Positions 7,980 through 17,493 of a DNA stretch of 64,000 bases are shown in pieces. The DNA comes from Chryseobacterium foetidum. GTDB lineage: Bacteria; Bacteroidota; Bacteroidia; Flavobacteriales; Weeksellaceae. The position numbers were made by a program, and so were the translations under genes. How positions within the stretch are numbered: position 1 is the stretch's first letter; each line of letters opens with the position of its first letter. Where the stretch lies: contig NZ_JAMXIA010000002.1 in assembly GCF_025457425.1 (NCBI RefSeq), positions 1-64,000 of the forward strand, written 5' to 3'. A model generated the notes under the pieces. That model was not told where the DNA came from. It saw only the letters and a program-made list of their open reading frames with translations, and made no database searches.

Positions 7980-10900
7980 ATTCCGTCATTTGCATGACAA
8001 TCTGGAAGCTCTGCGCCTGGTTTTTACTCTGGAGAAGGAAAGACGCAGAGCCACAGCATCAGAAATTGAACAGTTGCAAAAATACTCTGGTTTTGGAGGC
8101 TTAAAGTTTGTGCTGAATGCTGCAACTATTAAAGATGCTGAAAAATATTGGACGAAATCAGAGCTTCCATTTTTACCACTAACAAAAAGCCTTCATCAAC
8201 TTCTGCAGGATTATTCAGCCAATGAAAAGGAATATATCCGTTTTGTTGACAGTCTGCGAAATTCAGTCTTGACGGCTTTTTATACTCCCTCTCAATTGAT
8301 CGACAGTATTGCTGATGTAATACACGGCGAAGGAATTTTACTTCAGAAATTTTTAGAACCCTCAGCTGGTACCGGAGCTTTTATAAGATCCTTTACTGCT
8401 AACTATGACGAAGATACCTTTTTTCAATCCCTCACGATCCCCTCAAATCAATCCCTTCAAATTACTGCTTACGAAAAAGATCTCCTGACGGGTAAGATTT
8501 TAAAACAGCTGTTTCCGGAAAGCCAGATCAATATAGAAGGTTTTGAAGAGATAGCAGATTATCATCAGGAAACTTTTGATCTCGTGGCCAGCAATATTCC
8601 TTTCGGCGACAACTCTGTATTTGACCTGTCCTATTCAAGGGGGCAGGATTCAGCCCGTGCACAGTCAACAAAAGCAATTCATAATTATTTCTTCATGAAA
8701 GGCTCTGATATGTTACGGGATGGAGGACTCCAAATATACATCACCTCACAAGGTGTAATGAACAGTCCAAAAAATGAATTGATACGGTCTGCATTGATGA
8801 AAGAAAATAATCTTATTTCAGCAATTCGGTTGCCCAATAATTTATTCAGCGATCATTCAGGAACTGACGTAGGCAGCGATTTGGTTATCCTTCAGAAAAA
8901 CAAACAAAAAACACAACTTTCCGACTTTGAAAAGCTTTTCGTACAAAGTCAAACCACTTCAGAAAATGGTTCGGTCAACGCCCTGTTTCAGGATCGGGAC
9001 CGTATTGTTCATACATCCTATAAAGAGGGTACGGATATGTACGGAAAGCCGGCTATGATCTATCACCATGCTGAAGGACTGGAAGGCATTTCCAATGATG
9101 TAAAAAAGATTCTTACCCAAGACCTGGCAATCAACTTTAATAAGAAATTATATGATCCCACCCTTAAGATCGATTCGACTCAAGAAGTAAAAACTGAAAA
9201 TTCCCACTCCAATAGTGTTGCGGTTACAAGTTTAACGCCGTTAAAAACTTCTTCCACTTCGGCTGACAAGTCAATCACTGATGTTCAGTTGAGTCTGTTC
9301 GATTGGTTTGAGCCAGAAGAAGCCAGAACACCTGCCAACCACATTACCACAAAAAAGAAGAACGAATTACATAACAAAAAAACAGCTCTTAACAGTACAG
9401 ATATCAACCGATCAGATAACAGGAAAAGAGGTTATCATGCTACAAAACAGCTGGACTTATTCAATCTGCCAAATGAACCTGCCATCAACACAGAAAACCA
9501 TCAATATCCTAACATAAATCAGGAAGCAGGTAATAAAAGTTTTCCTCAAATATCAGACTCACAAAATTTTGAACCGCGTGAATTTACAGGACAATTGCAT
9601 TCCTTTTACCGAAATGACTGTTTAGTCATGACTGACGGCAAAGTCGGATATCTGAAAGGTTTTAACGATCGGAATGAGATAATCTTTTTTCATCCTTTAC
9701 AACTTCCCATTAAACAGAAATTAAGAACTGAGCAATATATTAAAATCCGCGATGCATACCATCAGCTGTATCAGCAGGAATCTGACACGCAAGTTGAACA
9801 CAAGGAACTGAGACGCATTCTTAATTCGGAATATGATCATTTTATCAGACAATTCAATTATTTAAATGCAGCTGAAAATATCAAACTGATTAAGACCGAC
9901 AGCGCCGGAAAAGAAGTTCCTTATCTGGAGAAAACCGTTGGTGGCGTAGTGCACAAGGCAGACCTGTTCTACAAACCTGTTTCATTTTATAATTTACAGA
10001 CCGCCGTAGAAAATCCGGACGAAGCGCTGGCGGCATCATTGAACAAAACAGGAACTATAGATCTCGATTTTATGTCTCAAATCAGCGGGTTAAGTAATAA
10101 ACACCTCAAAGACTCTTTAAAAGACCGGTTATTTTTAAATCCTCTCACAAGAGAATATGAGATTGCCGAGCGGTGGATTTCAGGAAATGTAATAGAAAAA
10201 ACATCTGAAATTGAAAAATATGTGTCCGATCATCCACAGGATATCGAAGCGAAACGAAGTTTAGAAGTTTTAAAGGATGTCCACCCCAAAAGAATTGAAT
10301 TTGAAGAACTGGATTTTAATCTGGGTGAAAGGTGGATTCCCGTTGGTATTTATAATCATTTTGCCTCCCATCTTTTTGATACTGATGTGCGTATTACCTA
10401 TTCTGAGAGTTCAGATGATTTCTCAGTGAAATGTGATCATAAGAATATAATCATTAATGATAAGTACGCGGTGAAATCTGAAAGCCGGACTTTTGACGGC
10501 ATCGCGCTGCTAAAAAATGCATTGGTCAATACGACCCCGGATATTACCAAAAAAATCTACGTTGATGATAGGGAAGTAAAAGTTCGTGATATGGAAGCAA
10601 TCCAGATGGCTAATGCAAAAATCGATGAAATCCGAAAAGCGTTTACAGATTATTTATATGCTCAGAACGATGAATTTAAATCCCGGTTAACAGACCAGTA
10701 TAACAACACTTTTAACTGTTTTATCAGACCACAATATAACGGCAGCCATCAGCAGTTTCCGGGTCTTGACCGAAAAGCACTGGGAATTGTCGATCTGTAT
10801 TCCAGTCAGAAAGATGCAGTATGGATGATCAAGCTGAATGGGGGAGCGATCTGTGATCATGAAGTAGGGGCAGGTAAAACGTTGATTATGTGTACAGCAG

Positions 10901-13377
10901 CCCAAGAGATGAAGCGGTTAGGTCTTGCTCACAAACCTATGATTATTGGATTAAAGGCCAACGTTCATGAAATCGCTGAAACCTACCGGACTGCATACCC
11001 GCACGCAAAATTATTATATCCTGGCAAAGAAGATTTTACCCCGCAAAAAAGGTTGCGCATCTTTGGAGATATTAAAAATAATGACTGGGACTGCATCATT
11101 TTAACGCATGACCAGTTCGGAATGATTCCCCAGTCTCCCGAACTGCAAAAAGAGATTTTAGAAAATGAACTTAAAAGCGTTGAACAAAATTTGTCGGCAT
11201 TAGAAGCTCAGGGAAAAGAAATCTCAAGAGCAATGCTCAAAGGAGTGTTGGTAAGAAAGCAGAATCTGGAAGTCAAACTGAAAACATTGGCCCATGATAT
11301 TGACAACAGAAAGGACGAAGTGGTTGATTTTAAAATGATGGGCATTGATCATCTGTTGGTTGATGAGAGTCATCGCTTCAAAAACCTGGTGTTCAATACG
11401 CGTCATGACAGAGTTGCAGGATTAGGCAATATGCAGGGAAGTCAAAAGGCGATGAACCTGCTTTTTGCAATCCGTACCATACAGAAACGTACCGGAAAGG
11501 ATATGGGTGCTACTTTCCTTTCGGGTACTACCATCAGCAACTCGTTAACGGAACTGTATTTACTTTTTAAATATCTTCGTCCAAAAGCTCTGGAAAAACA
11601 GGGAATCAACTGCTTTGATGCGTGGGCAGCGATCTACGCCCGTAAAACAACTGACTATGAATTTTCAGTAGCCAATAATATTGTACAGAAAGAACGGTTT
11701 CGGTATTTCATCAAAGTTCCTGAACTTGCACAGTTCTATTCAGAAATTACAGATTATCGGACAGCCAGGGATATCGGTATTGACCGGCCCGAAAAGAATG
11801 AAATCCTGTATAACATTCCGCCCACCCCCGATCAGGAAATATTTATAAAAAATTTAATGGAATTTGCAAAATCCGGCAATGCCGTACTTTTAGGCAGAGA
11901 ACCACTTTCACCATCCGAGGAAAAAGCAAAGATGCTGATCGCTACCGATTATGCAAGAAAGATGTCACTGGATATGCGTATGATCAGTGAAGACTATTCA
12001 GATCATCCTGACAGCAAGGCATCTCACTGTGCTAAAACAATCTCTGACTACTACCAGCGGTTTAATGCTCAGAAAGGATCTCAATTTGTATTTTCGGATC
12101 TTGGAACATATAAACCTAATACATGGAATGTTTATTCAGAGATCAGAAGAAAACTTACGGAAGATTATGGCCTTCCGTCAAACGAAATCCGGTTTATTCA
12201 GGAAGCAAAAAATGATAAGCAGAGAAAAGACCTCATTAATTCTATGAATGAAGGCCGTGTTCGGGTATTATTCGGCTCAACAGATATGCTTGGAACGGGA
12301 GTCAACGCTCAGAAAAGAGCAGTAGCCATTCATCATCTCGATACCCCCTGGCGACCGAGCGATCTGGCTCAGCGAGATGGTAGAGCAATTCGGAAGGGAA
12401 ATGAAATTGCCAAACATTTTGCTGATAATAAAGTTGATGTGATTATTTATGCTGTGGAAAAATCTTTGGACAGTTATAAATTTAATCTTTTGTACAACAA
12501 ACAACTATTCATCGATCAGCTTAAAAACAACAGTTTAAATAAGCGCACGATTGATGAAGGAAGTATGGATGAAAAATCAGGAATGAACTTTTCGGAATAT
12601 GTAGCAATCTTATCAGGCAATACCGATCTTTTAGAAAAAGCAAAACTGGAAAAAATGATCAACGGTTTAGAAAGTGAAAGGCATTCTTTTAATCGTTCTA
12701 AAATGAGTTCCAGGTATAAACTGGAAGATCTCTCTGCATCGTTGGAAAACTCCAGCTCAAAATTGCATAAAATGAGAACTGACTGGAATAATCTGCAGAA
12801 ACGAATCCGGCATACACCGGACGGAACAATTGCCAACCCTGTTCAACTGAATGATCTTCCCGGGACTGCAGATATAAAATCAATAGGTTCAAAACTGAAG
12901 GAACTCTCTTCAAAGGCAAGAACGGCAGGGCAGTATGAGGAAATTGGAGAACTTTATGGTTTCAGGTTACTGGTCAAAACAGAAGTTTCGGAAAAAGAAG
13001 GAATGGATATCAAAATCAACCGTTTTTTTATCACCGGTGAAGGCAATATCAAATATTCTTACAACAATGGTTTGGTTGCTTCCGATCCCAAATTGGCAGC
13101 AATGAATTTTCTCAATGCATTGGAAAAACTTCCCACACTCATCAGGCAGGAAGAGAAAAAAGTAAATGAAATGAAGACCGACATCCCGGTTCTCACTGAA
13201 ATTGTCAGCAGCATGTGGCAGAAAGAAACTTTATTATCGAACTATAAAAATGATTTAGCTGCGATAGAACGCAAGATTCAATTATCACTGACAGACCATT
13301 CAGAACCTCAGAGCGTTGAAAAAACATGTGATGAAGTAAAAAAAACTATTCAGATTAGAAAGAATATTAATTTTTAG
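7966..13377 (+). CDS. Giant N6-adenine methylase-like / SNF2-type helicase fusion
   Basis: The protein has 1803 aa from ATG 7966. An in-frame ATG at 7957 also exists, but the later one aligns better with how this family usually begins. The N-terminal third is an adenine-methylase fold with motif [10 protein letters not shown] (about residue 130) and a catalytic-loop variant SNIPFGD (about 209) instead of NPPY. A low-complexity linker follows (about 405-540). The C-terminal half is a superfamily 2 helicase with Walker A GAGKT (about 967), DESH (about 1132) and motif [12 protein letters not shown] (about 1468), ending in a coiled-coil-rich tail. This family is a hallmark of Bacteroidota ICEs. 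Roles in anti-restriction or element DNA processing have been supposed, not shown here. Confidence 0.9.
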   Translation: MGFNKFRHLHDNLEALRLVFTLEKERRRATASEIEQLQKYSGFGGLKFVLNAATIKDAEKYWTKSELPFLPLTKSLHQLLQDYSANEKEYIRFVDSLRNSVLTAFYTPSQLIDSIADVIHGEGILLQKFLEPSAGTGAFIRSFTANYDEDTFFQSLTIPSNQSLQITAYEKDLLTGKILKQLFPESQINIEGFEEIADYHQETFDLVASNIPFGDNSVFDLSYSRGQDSARAQSTKAIHNYFFMKGSDMLRDGGLQIYITSQGVMNSPKNELIRSALMKENNLISAIRLPNNLFSDHSGTDVGSDLVILQKNKQKTQLSDFEKLFVQSQTTSENGSVNALFQDRDRIVHTSYKEGTDMYGKPAMIYHHAEGLEGISNDVKKILTQDLAINFNKKLYDPTLKIDSTQEVKTENSHSNSVAVTSLTPLKTSSTSADKSITDVQLSLFDWFEPEEARTPANHITTKKKNELHNKKTALNSTDINRSDNRKRGYHATKQLDLFNLPNEPAINTENHQYPNINQEAGNKSFPQISDSQNFEPREFTGQLHSFYRNDCLVMTDGKVGYLKGFNDRNEIIFFHPLQLPIKQKLRTEQYIKIRDAYHQLYQQESDTQVEHKELRRILNSEYDHFIRQFNYLNAAENIKLIKTDSAGKEVPYLEKTVGGVVHKADLFYKPVSFYNLQTAVENPDEALAASLNKTGTIDLDFMSQISGLSNKHLKDSLKDRLFLNPLTREYEIAERWISGNVIEKTSEIEKYVSDHPQDIEAKRSLEVLKDVHPKRIEFEELDFNLGERWIPVGIYNHFASHLFDTDVRITYSESSDDFSVKCDHKNIIINDKYAVKSESRTFDGIALLKNALVNTTPDITKKIYVDDREVKVRDMEAIQMANAKIDEIRKAFTDYLYAQNDEFKSRLTDQYNNTFNCFIRPQYNGSHQQFPGLDRKALGIVDLYSSQKDAVWMIKLNGGAICDHEVGAGKTLIMCTAAQEMKRLGLAHKPMIIGLKANVHEIAETYRTAYPHAKLLYPGKEDFTPQKRLRIFGDIKNNDWDCIILTHDQFGMIPQSPELQKEILENELKSVEQNLSALEAQGKEISRAMLKGVLVRKQNLEVKLKTLAHDIDNRKDEVVDFKMMGIDHLLVDESHRFKNLVFNTRHDRVAGLGNMQGSQKAMNLLFAIRTIQKRTGKDMGATFLSGTTISNSLTELYLLFKYLRPKALEKQGINCFDAWAAIYARKTTDYEFSVANNIVQKERFRYFIKVPELAQFYSEITDYRTARDIGIDRPEKNEILYNIPPTPDQEIFIKNLMEFAKSGNAVLLGREPLSPSEEKAKMLIATDYARKMSLDMRMISEDYSDHPDSKASHCAKTISDYYQRFNAQKGSQFVFSDLGTYKPNTWNVYSEIRRKLTEDYGLPSNEIRFIQEAKNDKQRKDLINSMNEGRVRVLFGSTDMLGTGVNAQKRAVAIHHLDTPWRPSDLAQRDGRAIRKGNEIAKHFADNKVDVIIYAVEKSLDSYKFNLLYNKQLFIDQLKNNSLNKRTIDEGSMDEKSGMNFSEYVAILSGNTDLLEKAKLEKMINGLESERHSFNRSKMSSRYKLEDLSASLENSSSKLHKMRTDWNNLQKRIRHTPDGTIANPVQLNDLPGTADIKSIGSKLKELSSKARTAGQYEEIGELYGFRLLVKTEVSEKEGMDIKINRFFITGEGNIKYSYNNGLVASDPKLAAMNFLNALEKLPTLIRQEEKKVNEMKTDIPVLTEIVSSMWQKETLLSNYKNDLAAIERKIQLSLTDHSEPQSVEKTCDEVKKTIQIRKNINF

Positions 13378-14169
13378 TCGACACTGAATGACATATACTA
13401 TTAAAATGCTGGTGTCTATCCAAAATCATATTATTAGTGTTTAAATTTTGCCAATTCTCATTCCGTTCTCCAAAACGGAAATTAAACCAAATGATAATAA
13501 ATAAAAACAATAAAGTATAATGTGTCAGTGGCTCATCCTTGTACACGAATTTTTTAAATCAAATGATCTAAAGTCTATAAATATGGAATTTTCATTTAGT
13601 ATTAACGAAAAAAAAATGAAAATCATCAATTCCGAATTTCGAGAGGATAGTATTTTAGTCGAAGAGCTCCGATGAGATAATCTTAGTTCAAACTCTCTGA
13701 TATATAATATTTTCAGTAGTAAATATTAGAAAAGCTTTCCTACAGAGAAAGCTCAAAAACATAAATGATGAAAATTCCCATTGTGGGATTAGAGTATATG
13801 AATCAATTTTATTTTTTTTAAAGGAAGATTACAAGATAATGTGTATGTTTTTCTGTATTCAACTTAACTGATACTCTGCCAAAGGTCATAGATTCAGCAA
13901 TTGTAATGCATCCGACCAGAAATAAGGTTTTTAAAAAAGGACTCAATATTATCATTTGGCTATTACTTCTATGACTTTAATATTGTGATTCACTAAAACG
14001 GCCTGTTTCTATATTCAGATGTACAGTTATATCAAATTTGCGTCAGTATAGGCTCAGCATTGGTCTCAGAGATACAAATACTGATATAAAAATCAAACTG
14101 GCATCGTATTTATTAAAGTACGCACTATCTCTTCAGGTTTAATTTAATATTATATCAAGAAACTAAAAA
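13378..14169. other. Intergenic region at the end of the element genes
   Basis: About 790 bp with no supported gene. The only notable frame is a 30-codon ORF at 13583-13675, too short to call. This is where the element-type genes stop and the secreted-protein genes start, so it could hold a deletion or insertion junction. No attachment-site repeat was recognised. Confidence 0.5.
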
Positions 14170-14185
14170 GCCCCTTAAGAGGGGC
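14170..14185 (-). terminator. Terminator of the lectin operon
   Basis: A GCCCCT / AGGGGC stem with a TAAG loop is followed on the minus strand by a T-rich run. It lies about 45 nt after the stop of the lectin gene at 14232. Confidence 0.75.
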
Positions 14186-14231
14186 AGATAATCTGTTAAA
14201 AAAGAAAAAAAATATTGAGATTCAGTTGAAT

Positions 14232-15191
14232 TTATTGCTGAAATTCAACTAAAAAACAATTGACGTTATTATGATTTGAAGGATAATCATTCCATGGCTG
14301 CGCGCTGGTGTAGTTCCCTATAGTTCTGGTTAATCCATCATTACGTGCCCAGGTATGGACAAAACCCTCACCAATATTATAGTTATTTGGCTCATTAGGT
14401 GCAAACCAATTAGATTTTTTCACCGCACCAGTGCCCTGAAGTTCATAATTATGTAAAGGCAGTTCACCCGTAATCCATTTAAAATCAGGATCGGGAGTTA
14501 ATGCCGGGCCAGCTTCCCATGAAAATTTAACAAATCCCATCCATGCTTTTTGGCTCGCGAAAACGGGGCTGTTAGTTAAAAGGTTACTTTCCACAAACTG
14601 CCATTCTACGTCTGTAGTAAATGTTGCAAGGTAACCTCCCAATGATTTTGCAGCATTATATGCCTGAAACCAGTCAAGAGGTTGCGGACCTGAATAAACA
14701 GTGTAAGAATGCGAGTTAGCTGCATGAATAATTACATTTTGTTTTGTATATGTAATTCCATTGATCAGCATTGTCGCAGGAGCTGATGATGCAGTGGAAG
14801 TTTTACTTGGGATATAACCTAAAATATTTGGATCTACAGTTGTTGAGTAGCTGATGATGGTATTATTGACAATCTTCCCCATGCTTTTCCAGACTGTACC
14901 GTCGAAATAGTAGTAACCGGCTTTAGTAATATTAATCGTTTTCGCATCTGTTGATGTTGGTGCCGATGTAGCGTAAATAATAGTTCCTGTCTGATCAGCA
15001 AGGTATTGACTGCCTGCATTTTTAATTTGGTCGCCTGTGAGGCGTGGCATCATAATTCCTTCGGCAGTTGTCCCGTCAGTTTTTACTGCCGTTACATCCA
15101 GTGTAGATGCTGCCTGAGTCGTACCTATTCCTATCTGAGCAGATACTATCAGTGAATAAGCCAATAAACCAGATATTAAAATTTTTTTCAT
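14232..15191 (-). CDS. Secreted C-type lectin-like protein with EPN motif
   Basis: The protein has 319 aa. It carries a signal peptide (about 1-18, ending VSAQ). An N-terminal exported module follows (about 19-105) with IGIGTT, MMPRLTGDQ and GYYYFDGTVW. The C-type lectin-like domain spans about residues 145-319, with LGGYLATFTT, WMGF, FKWITGE, the EPN triad at residue 267 (codons 14385-14393) and PWND. In animal C-type lectins EPN plus WND binds calcium and mannose-type sugars. The canonical disulfide cysteines are missing, as in many bacterial versions. It is second in a two-gene operon, 11 nt after its paralogue. No T9SS sorting domain is seen. Sugar specificity is inferred from the motif only. 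Confidence 0.88.
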   Translation of the reverse strand: MKKILISGLLAYSLIVSAQIGIGTTQAASTLDVTAVKTDGTTAEGIMMPRLTGDQIKNAGSQYLADQTGTIIYATSAPTSTDAKTINITKAGYYYFDGTVWKSMGKIVNNTIISYSTTVDPNILGYIPSKTSTASSAPATMLINGITYTKQNVIIHAANSHSYTVYSGPQPLDWFQAYNAAKSLGGYLATFTTDVEWQFVESNLLTNSPVFASQKAWMGFVKFSWEAGPALTPDPDFKWITGELPLHNYELQGTGAVKKSNWFAPNEPNNYNIGEGFVHTWARNDGLTRTIGNYTSAQPWNDYPSNHNNVNCFLVEFQQ

Positions 15192-15202
15192 ACTACAGAA
15201 TA

Positions 15203-16192
15203 TTATTGTTGAAATTCCACGATAAATCCGAATCTACCAGCTGCATCTGCCTTCTGGTCATTCCAAGGATGATTAGAAGTATACCCATTAAGCACCTTAT
15301 TGAACGAAGCATTTCCCCTGTACGTATGGACAAATCCTTCAACGCCTTGGGCATTATCGGGTTGACCTGCCTGAAACCAATTCGATTTCCTAACTGCTGT
15401 TACTCCACCGGCGCTATAATCATGTAATGGCTGCTCACCAGTAATCCATTTTTCTTCAGGATCTGGAGTTAGGGCAGGACCCGCAAACCATGAAAATTTT
15501 GCAAATCCAATCCATGCATTATTTGTTACAAATGCAGTATTGGAAAGTAGATTTGTCTCTATATGTTTCCATTCATCATCAGTTGTAAATGTTGCCAGGT
15601 ATCCGCCCATGTTTTTTGCCAATATATAAGCAGCATACCATGAAAGATTGTCTGCTGATGCAGAATAAGCAGCATATGAATGACCATTCAAAGTTGTGAT
15701 ACCTGTTCTTGTCATAGTTATTGTTCCGGAAGTCACACTTGCAGGAGCACTGTTTATGGCGGTTGCTGTCGTACTTGGAACATAGCCAAGAATATTGGGA
15801 TCAATTATAGAACTGATGCTTAATGTTGTTGTTGTGCTTTGTGCTCCCATCCCATTCCACACAGCTCCGTCAAAATAATAATAACCGGGCGCAGTAATAT
15901 TGACTGTTTTTGCAGTTGTAGTTGTCGGAACCGAAGTAGCATATACTATAACTCCTGTTTGAGAAGGTTGATACTGATCGTTAGCAGCCACGAGCTGATT
16001 TCCTGTAAGTCTTGGTGCGATAACACCTTCAGGAGAAGAACCATTTGTGTTTTTGGCAGTAACATCGAGGGTGGCTTTAGGGGTAGCAGTATTGATTCCT
16101 ACCTGTGCTTTTGCGTTACTGAATAAAATTAAGGGGATTGACACAGCAGCAATTTTAACTGTTGTGTAAACATTTCTTTTTCTTTTTTTCAT
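15203..16192 (-). CDS. Secreted C-type lectin-like protein with QPD motif
   Basis: This 329-aa paralogue of the next gene has the same order of parts. There is a basic signal peptide (about 1-30, ending AKAQ), the exported module (VGINTATP, IAPRLTGNQ, GYYYFDGAVW) and a lectin domain with MGGYLATFTTDDEW, WIGFAKF, EKWITGE and PWND. Here the specificity triad is QPD (Q277, codons 15356-15364) at exactly the position of EPN in the neighbour. QPD marks galactose-type recognition in animal C-type lectins. The pair therefore looks like a duplication followed by a change of ligand class. The promoter must lie in the AT-rich stretch upstream. Confidence 0.88.
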   Translation of the reverse strand: MKKRKRNVYTTVKIAAVSIPLILFSNAKAQVGINTATPKATLDVTAKNTNGSSPEGVIAPRLTGNQLVAANDQYQPSQTGVIVYATSVPTTTTAKTVNITAPGYYYFDGAVWNGMGAQSTTTTLSISSIIDPNILGYVPSTTATAINSAPASVTSGTITMTRTGITTLNGHSYAAYSASADNLSWYAAYILAKNMGGYLATFTTDDEWKHIETNLLSNTAFVTNNAWIGFAKFSWFAGPALTPDPEEKWITGEQPLHDYSAGGVTAVRKSNWFQAGQPDNAQGVEGFVHTYRGNASFNKVLNGYTSNHPWNDQKADAAGRFGFIVEFQQ

Positions 16193-16742
16193 CGGGTATA
16201 TAAATTACATATTTCTTATCCTAGTGCAGTTGTGGGGGACTTTCACAAAAGCCATTCGATAAATCATAACAAGATAATCGCTATTAACTGGTTGTCTTCT
16301 CTCAGTTTTTAGAGTTTCATAATTCTAATAACCACTGATGAACTGTAATCATTAATTTGTGTTTTATCGTTCAATTTATTTGTTTTAACAAACAATTTTA
16401 GTTATGTTTTATTTTTTTTTCTGCAAATTTATTAATATTTTTCATTACAATAGAATTTTCTTGTCGAAAATATTATTTTGTAAATAATATTTTATTTGAA
16501 TTTTAGATGTATTTTTCATCAGAATATATGTAAATTAACCATTAATAAAATACCAAATTTCAATGTAAAAATTAATCATTAGTACGTTATATTGTGAAAT
16601 ATTTTCTGTGTTTTATTCATCTTATATTATTTCGTAAAAAACGTATGTAGCACCGATGGTTGGTGAATTTGTGAATTATTATGAACATTAAAAATTTATG
16701 AATAATATTAATTTTTATTCCGCAACTGCTGTTTAAATTTTA
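16193..16742. other. AT-rich divergent intergenic region
   Basis: About 550 bp of very AT-rich DNA between the lectin operon (minus) and the first three-gene module (plus). No ORF was seen. It must hold two divergent promoters. Confidence 0.55.
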
Positions 16743-16750
16743 TATTTTTG
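16743..16750 (+). promoter_or_regulatory. Candidate Bacteroidota minus-7 box (TATTTTTG)
   Basis: The sequence matches the TANNTTTG consensus and lies just before the first module gene. It overlaps the TTG at 16748, which argues against that TTG being the start codon. No clear minus-33 element was found. Confidence 0.4.
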
Positions 16751-17422
16751 CCAGCGAAAAATAATGCCATTAACTGTCTCAAAAAAATAACGGGAATATC
16801 TGTAAGCGAAAAGAAATTATCTTTTTTTGTTTATAAGATTTTTACGATACTGCTTACCGTAGTAATTCCTTCATTATGCGTATTTATCAAAGCACAGCAG
16901 GAAGGCATAGTTGTGATAGGTAATGGTGCAGAGATTTATTCAAATGATATAGATTTCAACAAGAATATTATATCAGCTGGGAGGTATGAATTAGTGTCAA
17001 CATCTGACAAGGCTGTTGTCTTGGGATACAAATTTGTTGCTTCCGGTGCTTCAAGGGCGAGGAAAGATATTTCGAAGCTTAAATCGAAAAATCAAAGAAA
17101 AAGACAGGATAAAATTTTTTCAGAAAAAAAAATTGAAAAGGCTTTTCCTGCTAACTATGAATTCGCTGTTCGCAGACACGTCATTATCAATGCTGTTCCA
17201 CCACCATCACAATTTGTTAGTTCTTCAAAAATCTGCAAGGCATATGTAGTACCAGGTGGCAATGACAACAGTAATTTCAAGGCCTCTGCAATTTTCAGGT
17301 CTGTTCCTGTCATTTTATGTCTTGGTCTCCTTCATTGTGTTAAATATCAGGACTACAGCAGTAAGGCGCTCTCTGCTCTTTATTTAAAGGTCTATACTGT
17401 CCGGCCACCGCCGAAGATTTAG
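16748..17422 (+). CDS. Exported protein ending VRPPP, module 1 first gene
   Basis: The open frame encodes about 224 aa of unknown function. A hydrophobic export segment (about 25-48, ending KAQQ) is followed by VIGNGAEIYSNDIDFN, a Lys/Arg-rich middle and the end VYTVRPPPKI. The gene at 22567 encodes the same plan: NIVIFNSEEV, MDADFN, a basic middle and the end VYSVRPPP. I therefore group them as one new family. The start is unclear. The frame opens only with TTG, which overlaps a promoter-like box. The only nearby ATG (16764) is one frame off and meets a stop after an A7 run (16781-16787). Either a non-ATG start or slippage on A7 is needed. A large and a small exported protein follow on the same strand. 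Confidence 0.65.
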   Translation: MPAKNNAINCLKKITGISVSEKKLSFFVYKIFTILLTVVIPSLCVFIKAQQEGIVVIGNGAEIYSNDIDFNKNIISAGRYELVSTSDKAVVLGYKFVASGASRARKDISKLKSKNQRKRQDKIFSEKKIEKAFPANYEFAVRRHVIINAVPPPSQFVSSSKICKAYVVPGGNDNSNFKASAIFRSVPVILCLGLLHCVKYQDYSSKALSALYLKVYTVRPPPKI

Positions 17423-17493
17423 TTTTTACAATTTTTTTAACTAAAACCTTAAACTGTTTTTTCATCAGAAGAAACGACATAACCATTATACAT

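Noticed and set aside
13583-13675. 30-codon ORF after the methylase-helicase gene
   Set aside because: Too short and isolated. It could be the front of a lost gene, but nothing supports this.
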